The notes: generated by a model not told the origin, from the letters alone. A stretch of 64,000 nt of DNA from Chromatiaceae bacterium (GCA_024235215.1 JACKMU010000010.1:1-64000), one strand, 5' to 3'; positions 36,744 to 45,401 are shown, numbered from the stretch's first letter. Translations and numbers: made by a program.

Positions 36744-37769
36744 ATGAGAAAGAATTTTCTTTCGGAATGCTGTTTGCTTCTGTGGCTGCTATGGCTGCCG
36801 ATCTCAGCCATTCAGGCAGAGGGAAGGTATTTTGGTGCCGTGGAGACGGTCTATCCCAGCTGGTTCAAGCAGAGTTTTCTCGATCTGGGAGAGGAGGTGA
36901 ACGATGCAGCAGCGGAGCATCGCCGGCTGCTGATTCTTTTTTATCAGGATGGTTGTCCCTACTGCAATCTGCTGGTCGAGCGCAATCTCTCACAGCGTGA
37001 AATAGCGGAGAGACTGCGCAGTAGCATGAATGTGGTGGCGATCAATATGTTCGGTGACCGGGAGGTGACCGGACCCGACGGGAATGTGTCGACCGAAAAG
37101 GAGTTTGCCGTTCAGATGCGTGTGCAGTTCACCCCGACGCTGCTCTTCTTTGATGAGCAGGGGGTTGTGGTACTGCGACTGAATGGTTATCTGCCGCCGG
37201 AGCAATTCAAGCTGGCCCTCGACTATGTTGCGGGACACAGGGAGCAGGGTCTCAGCTATGCCGAATACCTGGCGGCCAATCAGCCGGCTGCTTCGCCCGG
37301 CTCGCTGATCAGCGAGGATTTTCATCAGGATCCTCCCTATCTGCTGCACCTGCGCTCAGCCAAGCCGCTGGCGATCTTCTTCGAACAGAAACAGTGTCCG
37401 GACTGTGAGCGGCTGCATCGGGAAGTGTTGCAGGATGATGAGATCAGATTGCTGCTCGCGGGATACGATGTGGTGCAGCTGGATATGTGGTCGCAGACGC
37501 CGTTGATATCTCCCTCCGGTGAACGGACAGATGCCCGCAGCTGGGCGCGTCATCTGAAAATCAATTATGCCCCCAGCTTCATCCTGTTCGATACGGATGG
37601 TAAAGAAGTGATCCGCTCGGAAGCAATGTTCAAGCGTTTCCATACCGCATCCATGCTGGATTACTGCGCGAGCGGAGCCTATCGTAGCGAGCCCAGTTTT
37701 CAGCGCTATCTCTCTGCGCGCGCGGAACATATCCGCGAGCAGGGTAGAGACGTCGACATCTGGCAATGA
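36744..37769 (+). CDS. Exported tandem thioredoxin-fold protein (SoxW-like)
   Basis: A 341-residue periplasmic protein: a signal peptide (LLLWLLWLPISAIQA, about residues 10-25) and two thioredoxin folds. Domain 1 has active-site CPYC at 71-74 and the cis-Pro segment VQFTPTLLFFD. Domain 2 has CPDC at 218-221 and INYAPSFILFD. The domains resemble SoxW-type thioredoxins that keep periplasmic sulfur-oxidation enzymes reduced; the duplication is notable. The stop overlaps rsmJ as ATGA. Confidence 0.88.
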   Translation: MRKNFLSECCLLLWLLWLPISAIQAEGRYFGAVETVYPSWFKQSFLDLGEEVNDAAAEHRRLLILFYQDGCPYCNLLVERNLSQREIAERLRSSMNVVAINMFGDREVTGPDGNVSTEKEFAVQMRVQFTPTLLFFDEQGVVVLRLNGYLPPEQFKLALDYVAGHREQGLSYAEYLAANQPAASPGSLISEDFHQDPPYLLHLRSAKPLAIFFEQKQCPDCERLHREVLQDDEIRLLLAGYDVVQLDMWSQTPLISPSGERTDARSWARHLKINYAPSFILFDTDGKEVIRSEAMFKRFHTASMLDYCASGAYRSEPSFQRYLSARAEHIREQGRDVDIWQ

Positions 37770-38557
37770 GTGAAGCCGCAATTGCACTCGCCGCCGGTCA
37801 GCCAGAAGTCGCGGATCAGTTGCAGGCACTCAGCCGGCAGTTGAATCTACCTGTGGTGCCGCTCGGCAGCCGCAACAGCGGAATGCTGCTGGTGCTCACG
37901 CCAGAACGGTTGGAACTGCACCAACCGGGGATGCCGAAACAGGGTCCGCTCTATGTCGATCTGCTGGCGGGCCAAGCTGCGCACCGTCGCCGGTTTGGTG
38001 GCGGCAGGGGGCAGCCACTGGCTCGTGCCATCGGGCTCAAGCAGGGAAGAACCCCCTCGGTGCTGGATGCAACAGCCGGCCTGGGTCGGGATGCTTTCGT
38101 TCTTGCGTCATTGGGCTGCGAACTGGTCATGCTGGAACGCTCCCCAATCGTCGCAGCACTGCTGCTCGATGGCTTGGAACGCGCCCGTAGAGACCGGGAG
38201 GTTGCAGCCACGGTGCAACGGATGCGGCTGCAGTGCGGCGATGCTGTCGACATCCTGGAGGCACTACACCCTGAACAGCGGCCCGATGTGATCTACATGG
38301 ACCCGATGTATCCACATCGGCACAAGAGTGCGTTGGTGAAAAAGGAGATGCGGATGTTGCGGGAACTGGTGGGTGATGACGGCGACAGCACCGCGCTGTT
38401 GTTGGCTGCCAGACGGCAGGCCAGGTACCGCGTGGTAGTGAAGCGGCCGGCGGCAGCGGATTGTGTGGGCGGGATAGCACCTTCCATGATGTTACGCAGT
38501 CCCAATACGCGTTATGACGTCTATGTGAACGACGCTTTTGCAACAACATCTCAGTAG
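37766..38557 (+). CDS. rsmJ: 16S rRNA (guanine-N2)-methyltransferase RsmJ
   Basis: Methylates G1516 of 16S rRNA with SAM. The 263 residues contain the SAM-binding motif VLDATAGLGRDAFVLASLG, the following VMLERSPIVAALL, and the catalytic-region motif VIYMDPMYPHRHKSALVKKEM. Length and layout match the RsmJ/YhiQ family. It overlaps the thioredoxin gene by 4 bases, which probably reflects only co-transcription. Confidence 0.94.
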   Translation: MSEAAIALAAGQPEVADQLQALSRQLNLPVVPLGSRNSGMLLVLTPERLELHQPGMPKQGPLYVDLLAGQAAHRRRFGGGRGQPLARAIGLKQGRTPSVLDATAGLGRDAFVLASLGCELVMLERSPIVAALLLDGLERARRDREVAATVQRMRLQCGDAVDILEALHPEQRPDVIYMDPMYPHRHKSALVKKEMRMLRELVGDDGDSTALLLAARRQARYRVVVKRPAAADCVGGIAPSMMLRSPNTRYDVYVNDAFATTSQ

Positions 38558-38992
38558 TAATGAATTGCCCTGAGTGGTCCAAAGAGAGATCAAACTTGTT
38601 GGATGTCTGCTTTGCATTGGTTCGACAGCTGATTCTGATCTCGGTGAGATGTTACGCATGAAACGGCTCCACCCGGCGAGTGGGGCATCGGATGAAAGGG
38701 GTATTTTGAGCAGCTTCGATGGAGATTTACCTTTTACTTGCGAAAAAAAGGAACGAAAGGCGTTTGCGCTCAGCCTGTTCAATCAATAGCATCATGCGCT
38801 GAGTGTTGGAGGACGAAATATCGTTCTCTCACCCGAGTGAAAAATCAGCGCATGTGAAACTGTGCTATTTTTTCCGGAAGGGGATGTTATTGGTCAGTAA
38901 CTCAGCAAATGCCGCTTGTTGCACCACCTTCCTGTTCACCAGCATCCAGAACGAGGAAAAGGCATGGTTTGTGGTTTGCCGGAGAACCAGCG
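38558..38992. other. Intergenic region before the Ser/Thr phosphorylation cluster
   Basis: About 435 bases. A 71-codon frame (38574-38789, plus) and an overlapping 96-codon antisense frame exist, but neither has a ribosome-binding site or a family I recognise. The region also holds the inverted repeat at 38794-38853 and is poorer in GC near the PP2C start. A promoter for the cluster is expected here. Confidence 0.5.
38794..38853. repeat. Inverted repeat upstream of the PP2C gene
   Basis: ATGCGCTGA at 38794-38802 and TCAGCGCAT at 38845-38853 are perfect 9-bp arms 42 bases apart. The interval contains a second small dyad, ACGA-N4-TCGT. It could be an operator, an RNA stem or the trace of a mobile repeat. 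Confidence 0.5.
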
Positions 38993-39814
38993 ATGAATGC
39001 GGTCAGCGGGATTGAGATATTCAGTCTTTCTGACAAGGGGCGGGTGCGGTCAGAGAATCAGGACAAACTGCTTGTCGACCCGGAAAACGCACTTTTCATC
39101 CTGGCGGATGGCGCGGGCGGTGGGCGCGGTGGAGCTACAGCCAGCCGTATCACCGTCGATACCATGGCAATGGCGTTGAAATCTCTGCGCAAGCGATCGG
39201 GATATGGTGGTCTGTGGCAGCGCCGGGAACGGATACAGCGGCTGCGAGCGTCTCTGTATGATGCTGCCCAAACAGCCAATCGCACGGTTGTCGAGCAGGC
39301 GGCGGTCGCAACTGAGTTGAACGGAATGGGCTCGACTCTGGTCGCCGGAGTGATCGACTCGCGCCATTGTATTGCGATCACCGCCGGCGATTCGCGTATT
39401 TACCATTTTCGGGTCGGTCAGCTGCAGCAAGTATCTGATGACCACACTCTTGCCCGGCAGCTGATCGATCAGGGCTTTTTGCAAGATGGAGATGACAGTG
39501 CGTCGAAATATAAAAACGTACTGACTCGGGCCATCGGTATGCAAGAGCGTCTGGAGGTATCCAATTACGACTTTCCGGTAGCGAAGGGCGACATGATACT
39601 GATCTGCTCGGACGGCCTCACCAACATGGTGTCAGACGACTTTATCAGCAGGGTTTTGTCCACCCAGGATCCACCGATGAGAAAGGTGCAGAGATTGATT
39701 CAATCAGCCAACGCAGCGGGTGGCCTTGACAATATTTCAGTCATATTGATCACATACGACGGATACCCTGCAGTTATTTCCCGGTTGCTAGGCCGGTACT
39801 GGGGATCCCGCTGA
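38993..39814 (+). CDS. PP2C-family Ser/Thr protein phosphatase
   Basis: Soluble metal-dependent phosphatase, 273 residues. PP2C motifs in order: VRSENQDKLLV, LFILADGAGGGRGG, MGSTLVAGVI, AITAGDSRIYHFR, TRAIGM, ICSDGLTNMVSDD and GGLDNISVILI. The metal-binding Asp residues are all there. The start is ATG 38993 with GGAG 8 bases upstream; an upstream in-frame start would add 28 unlike residues. It opens a co-directional row PP2C, FHA, unknown, kinase, lipoprotein, TPR protein, and would reverse phosphorylation by the kinase at 41192. Confidence 0.92.
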   Translation: MNAVSGIEIFSLSDKGRVRSENQDKLLVDPENALFILADGAGGGRGGATASRITVDTMAMALKSLRKRSGYGGLWQRRERIQRLRASLYDAAQTANRTVVEQAAVATELNGMGSTLVAGVIDSRHCIAITAGDSRIYHFRVGQLQQVSDDHTLARQLIDQGFLQDGDDSASKYKNVLTRAIGMQERLEVSNYDFPVAKGDMILICSDGLTNMVSDDFISRVLSTQDPPMRKVQRLIQSANAAGGLDNISVILITYDGYPAVISRLLGRYWGSR

Positions 39815-39827
39815 GGAGATACGCCCG

Positions 39828-40355
39828 ATGCCACAGATACATTTGATTGCAGATAAAAAAAGGGTTTCCACTTTCGATCTTGCGGATGGAGAGGTGGTGG
39901 TGGGTCGCGGCACGGATTGTGAGATCCAATTGGATGACGATGCGATCAGCCGTCGTCATGTACGTATTTTTACGTTGATGGGCGATGCTTTTCTGGAAGA
40001 TCTGGAGAGCAGCAACGGAACCTATGTCAACGGATGTCTTACCAGAAAGAGCGTTCTGAACGATGGGGATGTGATTCAAATAGGGCAGCGGGAGCTGCTT
40101 TTTACCCAACCGGCTGACGACCGATCCTCTCTCTCCAGGGCAGGGGAAGCGGATGCCACCATGATCATTCCTCCAGGGAATTTTGGGCCGGCAACCGTGG
40201 CAGCAAAGCAGCAGAACCGGTCGCGCGACGGCATCTCTCCAGTGGCCTTTTCGGTAAGAGAGAGCGGAAAGCGGTTGCCCAAGGAAACTCCGTACGAAGC
40301 GCAAGAGATGGACAACGGCGGATTTTGGGGTTGGTTGCTGCGGTTTTTTCGTTGA
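39828..40355 (+). CDS. FHA-domain protein
   Basis: A 175-residue protein with an N-terminal forkhead-associated domain, the phosphothreonine reader: VVVGRGTDCEIQLDDD, ISRRHVRI, LESSNGTYVNG. The phosphopeptide-binding Arg, Ser-Arg-Arg-His and Ser-Asn-Gly are intact. The C-terminal half is loose, contains the motif DATMIIPPG (T111), and ends in the amphipathic NGGFWGWLLRFFR, a possible membrane-touching tail. It lies 13 bases after the PP2C gene. Confidence 0.9.
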   Translation: MPQIHLIADKKRVSTFDLADGEVVVGRGTDCEIQLDDDAISRRHVRIFTLMGDAFLEDLESSNGTYVNGCLTRKSVLNDGDVIQIGQRELLFTQPADDRSSLSRAGEADATMIIPPGNFGPATVAAKQQNRSRDGISPVAFSVRESGKRLPKETPYEAQEMDNGGFWGWLLRFFR

Positions 40356-40452
40356 GTGTGACGCTGGCGAAACCGGCGTCGGATCAATTGCCTGCTTTTT
40401 GTGACTGACACGCTTCTGTCGATAAACCTGACACCACGATTAGAGAACTGAA

Positions 40453-41082
40453 TTGGAACCATCTACAGATATAATTCAAGCATTTATCGAACGAAAATTC
40501 CTTGTCGATAAAGGTCCGGCGGACATTCTTCTCCATCTGGGTCGTCTCTCCCAATTCCTCAGTAAACATGGGCTGCTCAGGTATTTCAGCAATCCGGACA
40601 AACTGGAGAGAGCCTACTTCAAAGAGGCCGATCGTACCCATTCCCGTTCGGCATCCAGTGTTATTGAGTATCCGAATGCCAGTGAGATTCGCAGTGCGTC
40701 GCTTCAGGTGATGCTCGATTCTCTACTGAGGGAAGAGCATCTGTGCCCGATTCGGCTTGAACAGAAAGGCGACAGCTACGCGCTGTTACTGGCGCCTCTG
40801 TCCGCGGAGAATCTCGCGCAGCTGGATAAGTTCTATATCGCCTATCGTGTGGATATCGCCAAGGCGTATCGGGTAAGACGCAATATTCTGCATAAGCCAT
40901 TCAAGTCGAATGATCTCCCGGCGTGTCTGGCGAAACTGTTTGTGGAGATGAACCTGATCGATGATGTGGGTATCGGCCGGGTGGATGGCCTGAGTGTCGG
41001 TGATGAATCGTACAACCCGGATGCTACCATTATCGGGCGGACACCCGAGGAGTTGCTACGGCTGTTCAAGAAAATCAGGTAG
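40453..41082 (+). CDS. Unrecognised protein of the phosphorylation cluster
   Basis: A 209-residue soluble protein I do not recognise, read from TTG 40453 (AGAGAAC just upstream). It is helical and charged, with no cysteine-rich or catalytic motif. The end, ESYNPDATIIGRTPEELL, places T192 in a motif like that of the neighbouring FHA protein (DATMIIPP) and the kinase (GATRIVAP). Its position between FHA and kinase suggests it is an adaptor or substrate of the system; that is inference. Confidence 0.7.
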   Translation: MEPSTDIIQAFIERKFLVDKGPADILLHLGRLSQFLSKHGLLRYFSNPDKLERAYFKEADRTHSRSASSVIEYPNASEIRSASLQVMLDSLLREEHLCPIRLEQKGDSYALLLAPLSAENLAQLDKFYIAYRVDIAKAYRVRRNILHKPFKSNDLPACLAKLFVEMNLIDDVGIGRVDGLSVGDESYNPDATIIGRTPEELLRLFKKIR

Positions 41083-41191
41083 TGACAGATTTCCCGGATC
41101 TTGACGCGAATGAGAACACGCCCCATCGTGAAGCTGATGTCGTCGGCTATTGTCGACGTCATGTTACCACTGCAGTGCAGCCAGACAGAAG

Positions 41192-43252
41192 ATGGAAAAA
41201 GAGATAAAAAAAATTGGTAAATACGAAATTCTGTCCGTCATTGGCAAAGGTGCAATGGGGACAATATATAAGGGCATTGACCCTTTTATACAGCGCCATG
41301 TCGCCATAAAAACCATCAGTGCGCACATCGCTTCGTCGGAACAGGAGACGCTGAAACAGCGGTTTATTCGCGAAGCGCAGGCGGCAGGACGGCTCCAGCA
41401 TATCAATATCGTCGGTATTTACGAGTATGGAGAGGATGCAGACCAGGCATTTATCGCAATGGAGTACGTCGAGGGGGTAACACTCACCGACAAGCTCCAG
41501 GCGCAGGTGCAGTTCAGAATCTCCGAAGTGTGCGCAATCATGTCGAAGGTGTTGAGCGCTTTGGAGTATGCCCATTCGATGGGTGTGGTTCATCGGGACA
41601 TCAAACCAGGAAACATCATAATAACCGCCGGCGGTGAGGTGAAAGTAACCGACTTTGGTATTGCCCGCCTAGAGTCGTCGACCATGACGCAGATCGGGAC
41701 GGTGTTGGGTACACCGGGGTATATGTCTCCCGAACAACTGGTCGGGGAGGCGGTCGATAACCGCTCCGATATTTTCTCCGCTGGTGCGCTGCTGTATGAG
41801 CTGTTGACCGGGGAAAAGGCTTACAGCGGAACCACTTTCACTTCGGTGATGTACAAGATATTGAATGTCGATCCCGTAGCGCCGGCCAGTCTTTGTCCCA
41901 CAGTGCCGGAAGCATTCGATGAGATAGTCAGCAGGGCACTGGCCAAGAAACCTGAAAATCGTTATCAGTCCGCTAAAGAGCTTGCTGACGCGATCGTCCA
42001 CGTCGCGCAGTGCCAATCGGCCGTTCAGACTATCGAGCAAGAGCCAGTGCCGCTGTCCAAACCGGTGGGGTCGGCCGATTCTGGTAGCTCAACGTCCAGG
42101 CAACTGGATGAGGAGAACAAGAAGGAGACGCGCCACGAACCGGCTGGAAACGGCGTTGGTGCAACACGCATTGTGGCTCCGGAAAATAGGCGTGGTGGAA
42201 GAAAAGCTGCCTTCGCCACCTCAGTTGTCATATTGTTGACCATCCTCATCGCGGGGGGGTGGATCTTCCTGCAGAGCCGACCCGTGAATGAGAAGCCTGT
42301 TTCCAATCCACTGGACCGGATAACCAGCCAGCCTATGGGGTCTGCATTGGAGGATGCGCGATCCGCCGGGCGTCAGTCCGCACCATCCGAAAGCGCAAAA
42401 TACCTGCCTGGTCAGTCGTTGCGGGACTGTACGGGCTGTCCTGCACTGGTGGTTGTTCCCGCAGGAAGTTTCACTATTGGTTCGCCAGATTCGGAAGCCG
42501 ATCGTCAGTTCAAAGAGGAGCCGCAAGGGCAGATCGCCATCGCATACCAGTTGGCAGTGGGGCAGTATGAGGTTACTGTCGATGAGTATCAAAGGTTTAT
42601 CGATGAGACGGGGCATGATCCGGTAGGCTGCAACATCTACCAGGATACATGGGTTGAAAGCGGGGATAGCAGCTGGAAAGCACCGGGTTTTACCCAGTCA
42701 GGTGATCATCCTGCCACCTGCATAGCATGGAACGACACCCAGGCTTACCTCAAATGGCTCTCGGACAAAACGAGCCAACGCTACCGGCTGCTCTCCTCAT
42801 CCGAGTGGGAGTATGTCGCCAGAGAGGCCAGGGGCAGTTCGACTTATTGGGAGGAGAGTGCAGCCGATGCCTGCCGTTTCGCCAATGTCGCGGACAGCGC
42901 CGCGGAAAAACATTATCCAGGTTGGAGCGTATACGATTGTGACGATAGCTTCGTCTATACCGCACCGGTCGGTTCGTTCAAACCAAACGGTTTTCTGGTC
43001 TACGATATGTTGGGGAACGCATTTGAATGGGTAGATGACTGTTGGCAGAAGCTTGGTGATTTGCCACCGTCTGCTGGTGCTGGTGCTGGTGCTGGTGTTG
43101 CGGGGGTCGGTGGTGAATGCGAACAGCGTGAGCTACGCGGTGGGTCCTGGTTCAGCATGCCTCAGTTTGTGCACACCGGATTCCGCAATCGGCTACCCCC
43201 TGATCATCGGAGCAGCACCCTGGGCTTTCGAGTGGCGAGGGTGTTGGATTAG
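41192..43252 (+). CDS. Membrane Ser/Thr protein kinase with external FGE-sulfatase-like domain
   Basis: A 686-residue protein in three parts. Residues 9-275 are an eukaryotic-type kinase: GKGAMGTIYKG, VAIK, VVHRDIKPGN (catalytic D136) and VTDFGIARL, with a TxIGTVLGTPGYMSPEQ activation segment. A juxtamembrane stretch holds GATRIVAP (T325), and residues 339-361 are a transmembrane helix. Residues 411-686 are an FGE-sulfatase domain (VVPAGSFTIGSP, AVGQYEVTVDEYQRFID, RLLSSSEWEYVAR, GNAFEWVDDCW, RELRGGSWF). The C-terminal Cys pair needed for formylglycine formation is absent, so this part is probably a sensor. ATG 41192 is preferred over 41150. A GCTGGT tract lies at 43073-43096. Confidence 0.9.
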   Translation: MEKEIKKIGKYEILSVIGKGAMGTIYKGIDPFIQRHVAIKTISAHIASSEQETLKQRFIREAQAAGRLQHINIVGIYEYGEDADQAFIAMEYVEGVTLTDKLQAQVQFRISEVCAIMSKVLSALEYAHSMGVVHRDIKPGNIIITAGGEVKVTDFGIARLESSTMTQIGTVLGTPGYMSPEQLVGEAVDNRSDIFSAGALLYELLTGEKAYSGTTFTSVMYKILNVDPVAPASLCPTVPEAFDEIVSRALAKKPENRYQSAKELADAIVHVAQCQSAVQTIEQEPVPLSKPVGSADSGSSTSRQLDEENKKETRHEPAGNGVGATRIVAPENRRGGRKAAFATSVVILLTILIAGGWIFLQSRPVNEKPVSNPLDRITSQPMGSALEDARSAGRQSAPSESAKYLPGQSLRDCTGCPALVVVPAGSFTIGSPDSEADRQFKEEPQGQIAIAYQLAVGQYEVTVDEYQRFIDETGHDPVGCNIYQDTWVESGDSSWKAPGFTQSGDHPATCIAWNDTQAYLKWLSDKTSQRYRLLSSSEWEYVAREARGSSTYWEESAADACRFANVADSAAEKHYPGWSVYDCDDSFVYTAPVGSFKPNGFLVYDMLGNAFEWVDDCWQKLGDLPPSAGAGAGAGVAGVGGECEQRELRGGSWFSMPQFVHTGFRNRLPPDHRSSTLGFRVARVLD
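43073..43096 (+). repeat. Hexanucleotide tandem repeat (GCTGGT)4 in the kinase gene
   Basis: Four exact GCTGGT units encode AGAGAGAG in a loop of the FGE-like domain just before GGECEQRELRGGSW. Unit changes would keep the frame and only alter loop length. Confidence 0.9.
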
Positions 43253-43388
43253 CAGTCGGTCGAGCACAGCTCGGAAAGCGTTGCGATTCCGACTGGAGTT
43301 CTGCTCTATGCCCTCAGGGTGGCTGCAGCAACGGGAACCTGCGCGAGAAACCGCCTGTAATTTAAAAGAGATAATTTAGGAGAGGATT

Positions 43389-44153
43389 ATGTGGGTATTG
43401 AATTTACCGCTTTTGCTCATTCTGTTGACGTTGCTGTTCAGTGGCTGTACCGTCAAGGTGCCCACTATCGCCCACACCCACATTGGCCATGCGACTACTG
43501 CATGGCGCAACACACCTGAGCAGAAGGGACTCCTGGTCGTAGCGGAAGAGCAGGCGGAGTTGGCTCTGGAGCATGCCCAAAGCGCTGCGACCAAGGGAGG
43601 CGGCATCGATCAGATCAGAACCGAGGTGGCCCAGGCGGTTGCCGTCACCAACCCACAGAAGACCAGTGGCGGTGTGGTCAAGGTTGAACCCCCTTTCGGG
43701 GTTAAACAGGCGCTGGTCGGCGCTATCGACCACATTACCTTTGCCGGGAATTCGGAGGATGCCACCCAGAATGTAGTGCGCTTTGCAGCGGAGTTTCCTG
43801 CCAACAGCACTGCGATTCTGGAACGCTGTGACCTGATCAGCCTACTGGGGGAGGATATAGCAGTCGCTGCTTCGCTGGAGGAGGCGGAGATTCTGGCTCG
43901 GGAACTCGCCATCCTGGCGCGGGCCAACCTTGATGGTCTCGATGCGGATGAAAATGGCGTTATCGGAAACAAACCCGAAGAGTACGGTCTACGGCAACTG
44001 CGCGATCAGCTTGAGACCATGCTGGTACGGGAGGACCCACCCTACACGACAGTGACCCATTGGTACCTGTTCAATCTGGTTCAACTGCCCAGCGGCGAGT
44101 GGAAATTCAAGGAGCGACCGGCCAATGCCGGTGGTAATGCCAGTGGTTACTGA
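43389..44153 (+). CDS. Unrecognised lipoprotein of the phosphorylation cluster
   Basis: A 254-residue predicted lipoprotein with signal peptide LPLLLILLTLLFSGC and a very good ribosome-binding site (AGGAGAGG). Notable parts are a His-rich start of the mature protein (TIAHTHIGHATTAWRNTP), Ala-rich helices (EEQAELALEHAQSAATKGGG), and a Ca-loop-like DADENGVIG near residue 195. I do not recognise the family. Placed directly after the kinase, whose FGE-like domain faces the same compartment, it may be a ligand or partner. Confidence 0.75.
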   Translation: MWVLNLPLLLILLTLLFSGCTVKVPTIAHTHIGHATTAWRNTPEQKGLLVVAEEQAELALEHAQSAATKGGGIDQIRTEVAQAVAVTNPQKTSGGVVKVEPPFGVKQALVGAIDHITFAGNSEDATQNVVRFAAEFPANSTAILERCDLISLLGEDIAVAASLEEAEILARELAILARANLDGLDADENGVIGNKPEEYGLRQLRDQLETMLVREDPPYTTVTHWYLFNLVQLPSGEWKFKERPANAGGNASGY

Positions 44154-44171
44154 TCCCTGGATGCGTTCGTT

Positions 44172-45110
44172 GTGCTGCTGACGAATGCAAAAGTACGGCA
44201 GTTGATTGCAGCGCTGCTGGCATCGCTGCTCTGTCTGGCTCTGGCTGAGGGTTACGCCGCAACAGCGTGTCTCAAGTCACCGGATGAAGTGGATGTCAGC
44301 GCTTGTGAGCAGGAACTGCTCGACAACCCGGGGAATGCACGGGTCCGTAAGATATTGAGTGAGGCACTGATCAAACTCGGGCGGCGTCAGGAGGCTATCC
44401 GGTTACTTGCCAACGGTGTTGAACTCTCCCCGGATGATGGACAGATGAGGGATATGCTGAAACTGCAGCAGAGCTTTCTCGAAGAGCAGGAGTGGGCCGC
44501 AAAGCAAAGCGACAGGCGCGCGGCCAACGCTTCTGGAAGGGTTGACCCCAAGGCGAAACTCAACATGATCCGCTGCACCAAGTTGCAGGGAAAAGACGCA
44601 CTGGATGCTTGTGACAGCGGACTGGAACTGCTGCCGGACAATCTTGAACTCCTATTGGGGAAAAGTGATGCGCTGTTGGACATGAATCGGGTCGTAGAGG
44701 CGATTCAGGTATTAAGCAAAGCGGATGCTGCACACCCTGGAAATGCGGCGGTGGCAGAGAAGCAGCGCACCGCTGCGTCGAAGCGGAATCTTCTTACCAG
44801 GCAGTGTTTGACGTTGACTGGCAACGAAGCACTGCGGGCGTGCGACGGCGCGCTGCTAAAGGGTGCGTCTGATGAGCTTCGCATCAAACAGCGACGCAGT
44901 GCTCTGATGGTAACTGCGGAAGGAACCGACGCAAAGCGTCAGAGCAGTACCATCGCGCAAGCGGACGTGTCGCGCACCGCAGCGGCCGACAGCCGAAAAA
45001 CTGGGACTTCGCCACAATCCTCCGCTCAATCGGCGCGAACAGCTGTGTCGGTAGCCGCAGCAGGGGCACGCTATAGCAATGCACCGATCGCACCTGGAGT
45101 AAGCTACTAG
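44172..45110 (+). CDS. Exported TPR protein with repeated cysteine pairs
   Basis: A 312-residue protein read from GTG 44172 with a signal peptide (LIAALLASLLCLALAEGYA). Three TPR-like units each begin with the same cysteine pattern: CLKSPDEVDVSACEQELL, CTKLQGKDALDACDSGLELL and CLTLTGNEALRACDGALL, that is Cys-x11-12-Ala-Cys-x-x-x-Leu. Each pair could form a disulfide that staples a helix hairpin. The C-terminal 70 residues are Ser/Ala/Thr-rich and probably disordered. It ends the cluster begun by PP2C and starts 18 bases after the lipoprotein. Family unknown. Confidence 0.7.
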   Translation: MLLTNAKVRQLIAALLASLLCLALAEGYAATACLKSPDEVDVSACEQELLDNPGNARVRKILSEALIKLGRRQEAIRLLANGVELSPDDGQMRDMLKLQQSFLEEQEWAAKQSDRRAANASGRVDPKAKLNMIRCTKLQGKDALDACDSGLELLPDNLELLLGKSDALLDMNRVVEAIQVLSKADAAHPGNAAVAEKQRTAASKRNLLTRQCLTLTGNEALRACDGALLKGASDELRIKQRRSALMVTAEGTDAKRQSSTIAQADVSRTAAADSRKTGTSPQSSAQSARTAVSVAAAGARYSNAPIAPGVSY

Positions 45111-45243
45111 TGAGTACTACTCGATGCCTTACTGGTGGTATCAGAGATACGCAAGCTGAGCTGACGCAGGCAACATGGATCTGTGTTCGACCGCTACATC
45201 GGATCGGGAGCGTTGAGTTGACCCGGGTTGCCGCAAGGGGAGT

Positions 45244-45320
45244 TGGCGGAGCGGACGGGGCTCGAACCCGCGACCCCCGGCGTGACAGGCCGGTATTCTA
45301 ACCAACTGAACTACCGCTCC
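45244..45320 (-). tRNA. tRNA-Asp (anticodon GTC)
   Basis: On the minus strand a complete 77-nt cloverleaf: acceptor GGAGCGG/CCGCTCC, D-loop GTTCAGTTGGTTAGA, anticodon loop CTGTCAC with GTC, T arm GCGGGTTCGAGCCCCGT, and encoded CCA at 45246-45244. It is nearly identical to E. coli tRNA-Asp. Confidence 0.97.
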
Positions 45321-45364
45321 GCAGGCGGGTCACCAGAGCAGTCACTGGTGTGTTCGAGCGCGGA

Positions 45365-45392
45365 AGTATAAAGAATCTGGTGAAAAGGTCAA
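45365..45392 (-). promoter_or_regulatory. Promoter of tRNA-Asp
   Basis: On the minus strand TTGACC (45392-45387), 16-base spacer, TATACT (45370-45365), followed by the GC-rich stretch TCCGCGC at the expected start point. A GC-rich discriminator is typical of stringently controlled stable-RNA promoters. Confidence 0.75.
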
Positions 45393-45401
45393 CAGATTAA
45401 A

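Noticed and set aside
38492..38782. A 96-codon minus-strand frame overlapping the end of rsmJ
   Set aside because: No ribosome-binding site and no recognised family; the overlapping plus frame is equally open, so neither is convincing.
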